A DNA stretch of 34,814 bases from the NCBI GenBank assembly GCA_025997215.1, contig BNUH01000028.1, positions 1 to 34,814 of the forward strand, in the 5' to 3' direction. Source of the DNA: Clostridia bacterium (lineage in GTDB: Bacteria > Bacillota_A > Clostridia > Christensenellales > Aristaeellaceae). Of this stretch, positions 33,824-34,814 are shown piece by piece. The notes under the pieces were generated by a model. That model was not told the DNA's origin, did not search any database, and saw nothing but the letters and a program-made list of their open reading frames with translations. The position numbers were made by a program, and so were the translations under genes. How positions within the stretch are numbered: the first letter of the stretch is position 1; every line of letters begins with the position of its first letter.

Positions 33824-34593
33824 TTAAAGTATCTTTTCCGCGCGTTGTCGTGTTCGACTTTGACGGCACACTGTCGACATTCCGCTGCGGCTGGGAGAGC
33901 GATATGCATGCGCTCATGACCGAACAGATCGCGCCTGGCAATCCTGAATCCGTCGGCGCGTTGGTGGATGCGTATATCGATCAGTCGACGGGCATTCAGA
34001 CGATCTTCCAGATGGAGTGGCTGCGCGAGCAAGTGATCGAGCGCGGCGAGAATCCGGTGGTGCTGGATGCGTGGGACTACAAGGCGTTGTATAATGAGAT
34101 GCTTATGAAGTCGGTCGGTGGACGCGTCGAGGATGTTATCGGCGGTCGGGTATCGCCGAATCGTTATCTGGTCGCGGGGGCGAAGGCGTTTCTCGAAGCG
34201 CTGCGGGCTGGTGGGGCAAGACTGTTCGCCGCCAGCGGAACCGACGACGCCGACGTCAAGCACGAGGCGGCCGCGTTGGGACTCGCCAATTACTTCGAGC
34301 GGATCGACGGCGCGCCGCCGCTTAAGAAGGATTGCTCCAAGGAATCGTTGATCCGGGAGCTGATCGGCGGGCAAGGCATACTTGGTTGGGATGTGCTTGT
34401 CGTCGGCGATGGGAAGGTCGAGATTCGGTTGGGAAAGGAAGCCGGCGCGAGGACACTGGGCGTTGCGTCGGATGAGGCACGCGGCGGCTTCAGCGAGAGG
34501 AAGGCCGAACGGTTGGCGCAGGCAGGTGCGGATCGCATCGTTGGGGATTTCTGTGATTTAGCGGACTTGTTGACATGGGTTCGAGGAGATTGA
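33820..34593 (+). CDS. HAD family hydrolase
   Basis: A 257-residue HAD-type phosphatase. Motif I is VVFDFDGTLS with nucleophile D13 and acid D15, motif II is probably FAASGTDD, the lysine is in PPLKKDCSKE, and motif IV is VVGDGKVEI, where the second acid is glutamate rather than the usual aspartate. A helical insert of about 100 residues after motif I would form the cap that selects the substrate. ATGA overlap with the kinase gene indicates coupling. In the ADP-heptose pathway a kinase of the RfaE1 class works with a HAD phosphatase, so this pair may handle a phosphorylated sugar (inference). Confidence 0.88.
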   Translation: MIKVSFPRVVVFDFDGTLSTFRCGWESDMHALMTEQIAPGNPESVGALVDAYIDQSTGIQTIFQMEWLREQVIERGENPVVLDAWDYKALYNEMLMKSVGGRVEDVIGGRVSPNRYLVAGAKAFLEALRAGGARLFAASGTDDADVKHEAAALGLANYFERIDGAPPLKKDCSKESLIRELIGGQGILGWDVLVVGDGKVEIRLGKEAGARTLGVASDEARGGFSERKAERLAQAGADRIVGDFCDLADLLTWVRGD

Positions 34594-34612
34594 AGCAATT
34601 CGGAGGTGGCAT

Positions 34613-34660
34613 ATGATAGTGCTATCAAATGGCGCAGCGGCAATTCCTACGGCGCAGTGA
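34613..34660 (+). pseudogene. Start of a further operon gene, cut short
   Basis: GGAGG lies six bases before ATG at 34613, but the frame stops at TGA (34658-34660) after only 15 codons, beginning MIVLSNGAAAIPTAQ. The strong ribosome binding site 20 bases after the HAD gene suggests that a fourth gene of the trio operon once began here and was truncated by rearrangement or misassembly. A genuine 15-residue peptide cannot be excluded. Confidence 0.35.
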
Positions 34661-34670
34661 TGATTATCTG

Positions 34671-34814
34671 TTAATGGAACAGGTAGTGCCGCACCAATTG
34701 TGTAAACCCATCAACCATAAAGAAGCGCCCAGCCAGGAAAGCACCCGCCGCAGCGGAAGTAGGTTCTCGGAGCCAGAGGCCCGTTCCCCCCTGCACCACA
34801 GCCAGAACGCAGTC
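34671..34814 (-). other. Doubtful partial minus-strand frame at the window edge
   Basis: A minus-strand frame enters from the right edge and ends at TAA (34671-34673) after 47 codons, with the C-terminus FFMVDGFTQLVRHYLFH. The other minus frames are also open for much of the stretch, so coding is uncertain. No family is recognised. If real, it would converge on the HAD operon. Confidence 0.25.

Noticed and set aside
1..34814. CRISPR array, rRNA or phage module
   Set aside because: No regularly spaced repeats, no rRNA-like stretches and no phage structural gene set were seen; the FN3-like ends alone are not enough.

Overview
The window looks like chromosome of a Bacillota bacterium, probably a Clostridia-type anaerobe of fairly high GC. 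It has strong AGGAGG-type ribosome binding sites, consensus -35/-10 promoters with 17-base spacers, CUT1 sugar importers of the LplB/YtcP kind without their own ATPases, and a GntR and a membrane-bound AraC regulator. No rRNA, tRNA or CRISPR array was recognised. The genus cannot be named from sequence alone.

Left edge (1-960): a 148-base inverted repeat made by two convergent copies of the 3' end of a fibronectin-III-like gene. The minus-strand copy (252-686) has a start codon and ribosome binding site but two in-frame stop codons. Tandem hairpins follow (839-893), which probably terminate the next operon.

Peptide operon, minus strand (11588 down to 961): a family 5 binding protein, two permeases, a fused double ATPase, a MalY/PatB-like PLP enzyme, PepD dipeptidase, an M29 aminopeptidase and an M24 aminopeptidase-like protein. 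It is read from a consensus promoter (11652-11680) followed by two LacI-type operator-like palindromes. Together the genes form a route from peptide uptake to free amino acids, with a possible C-S lyase step.

11.7-13.15 kb: no intact gene; a decayed IS1595-type element lies here.

Sugar locus 1 (13154-22208): a divergent pair of operons. The minus-strand operon encodes an HpcH/HpaI aldolase, a cytoplasmic BNR/sialidase-like protein, two CUT1 permeases, a binding protein and an aldo/keto reductase. The plus-strand operon encodes a GntR/FCD regulator, a Gfo/Idh/MocA oxidoreductase and an SDR dehydrogenase. The gene set suggests import, hydrolysis, oxidation and aldol cleavage of an uncommon, perhaps acidic, sugar.

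Sugar locus 2 (22386-28067): two likely promoters, a CUT1 binding protein, two permeases separated by unusual stem-loops, and a 719-residue two-TM AraC regulator.

Sugar locus 3 (28114-34593): direct repeats that may be AraC sites, two LplB/YtcP permeases, a binding protein, then an overlapping trio: a deoxyhypusine-synthase-like protein, a PfkB (RfaE1-like) kinase and a HAD hydrolase. This trio is the best candidate for an undescribed pathway. The right edge (34594-34814) holds a truncated gene start and a doubtful partial frame.
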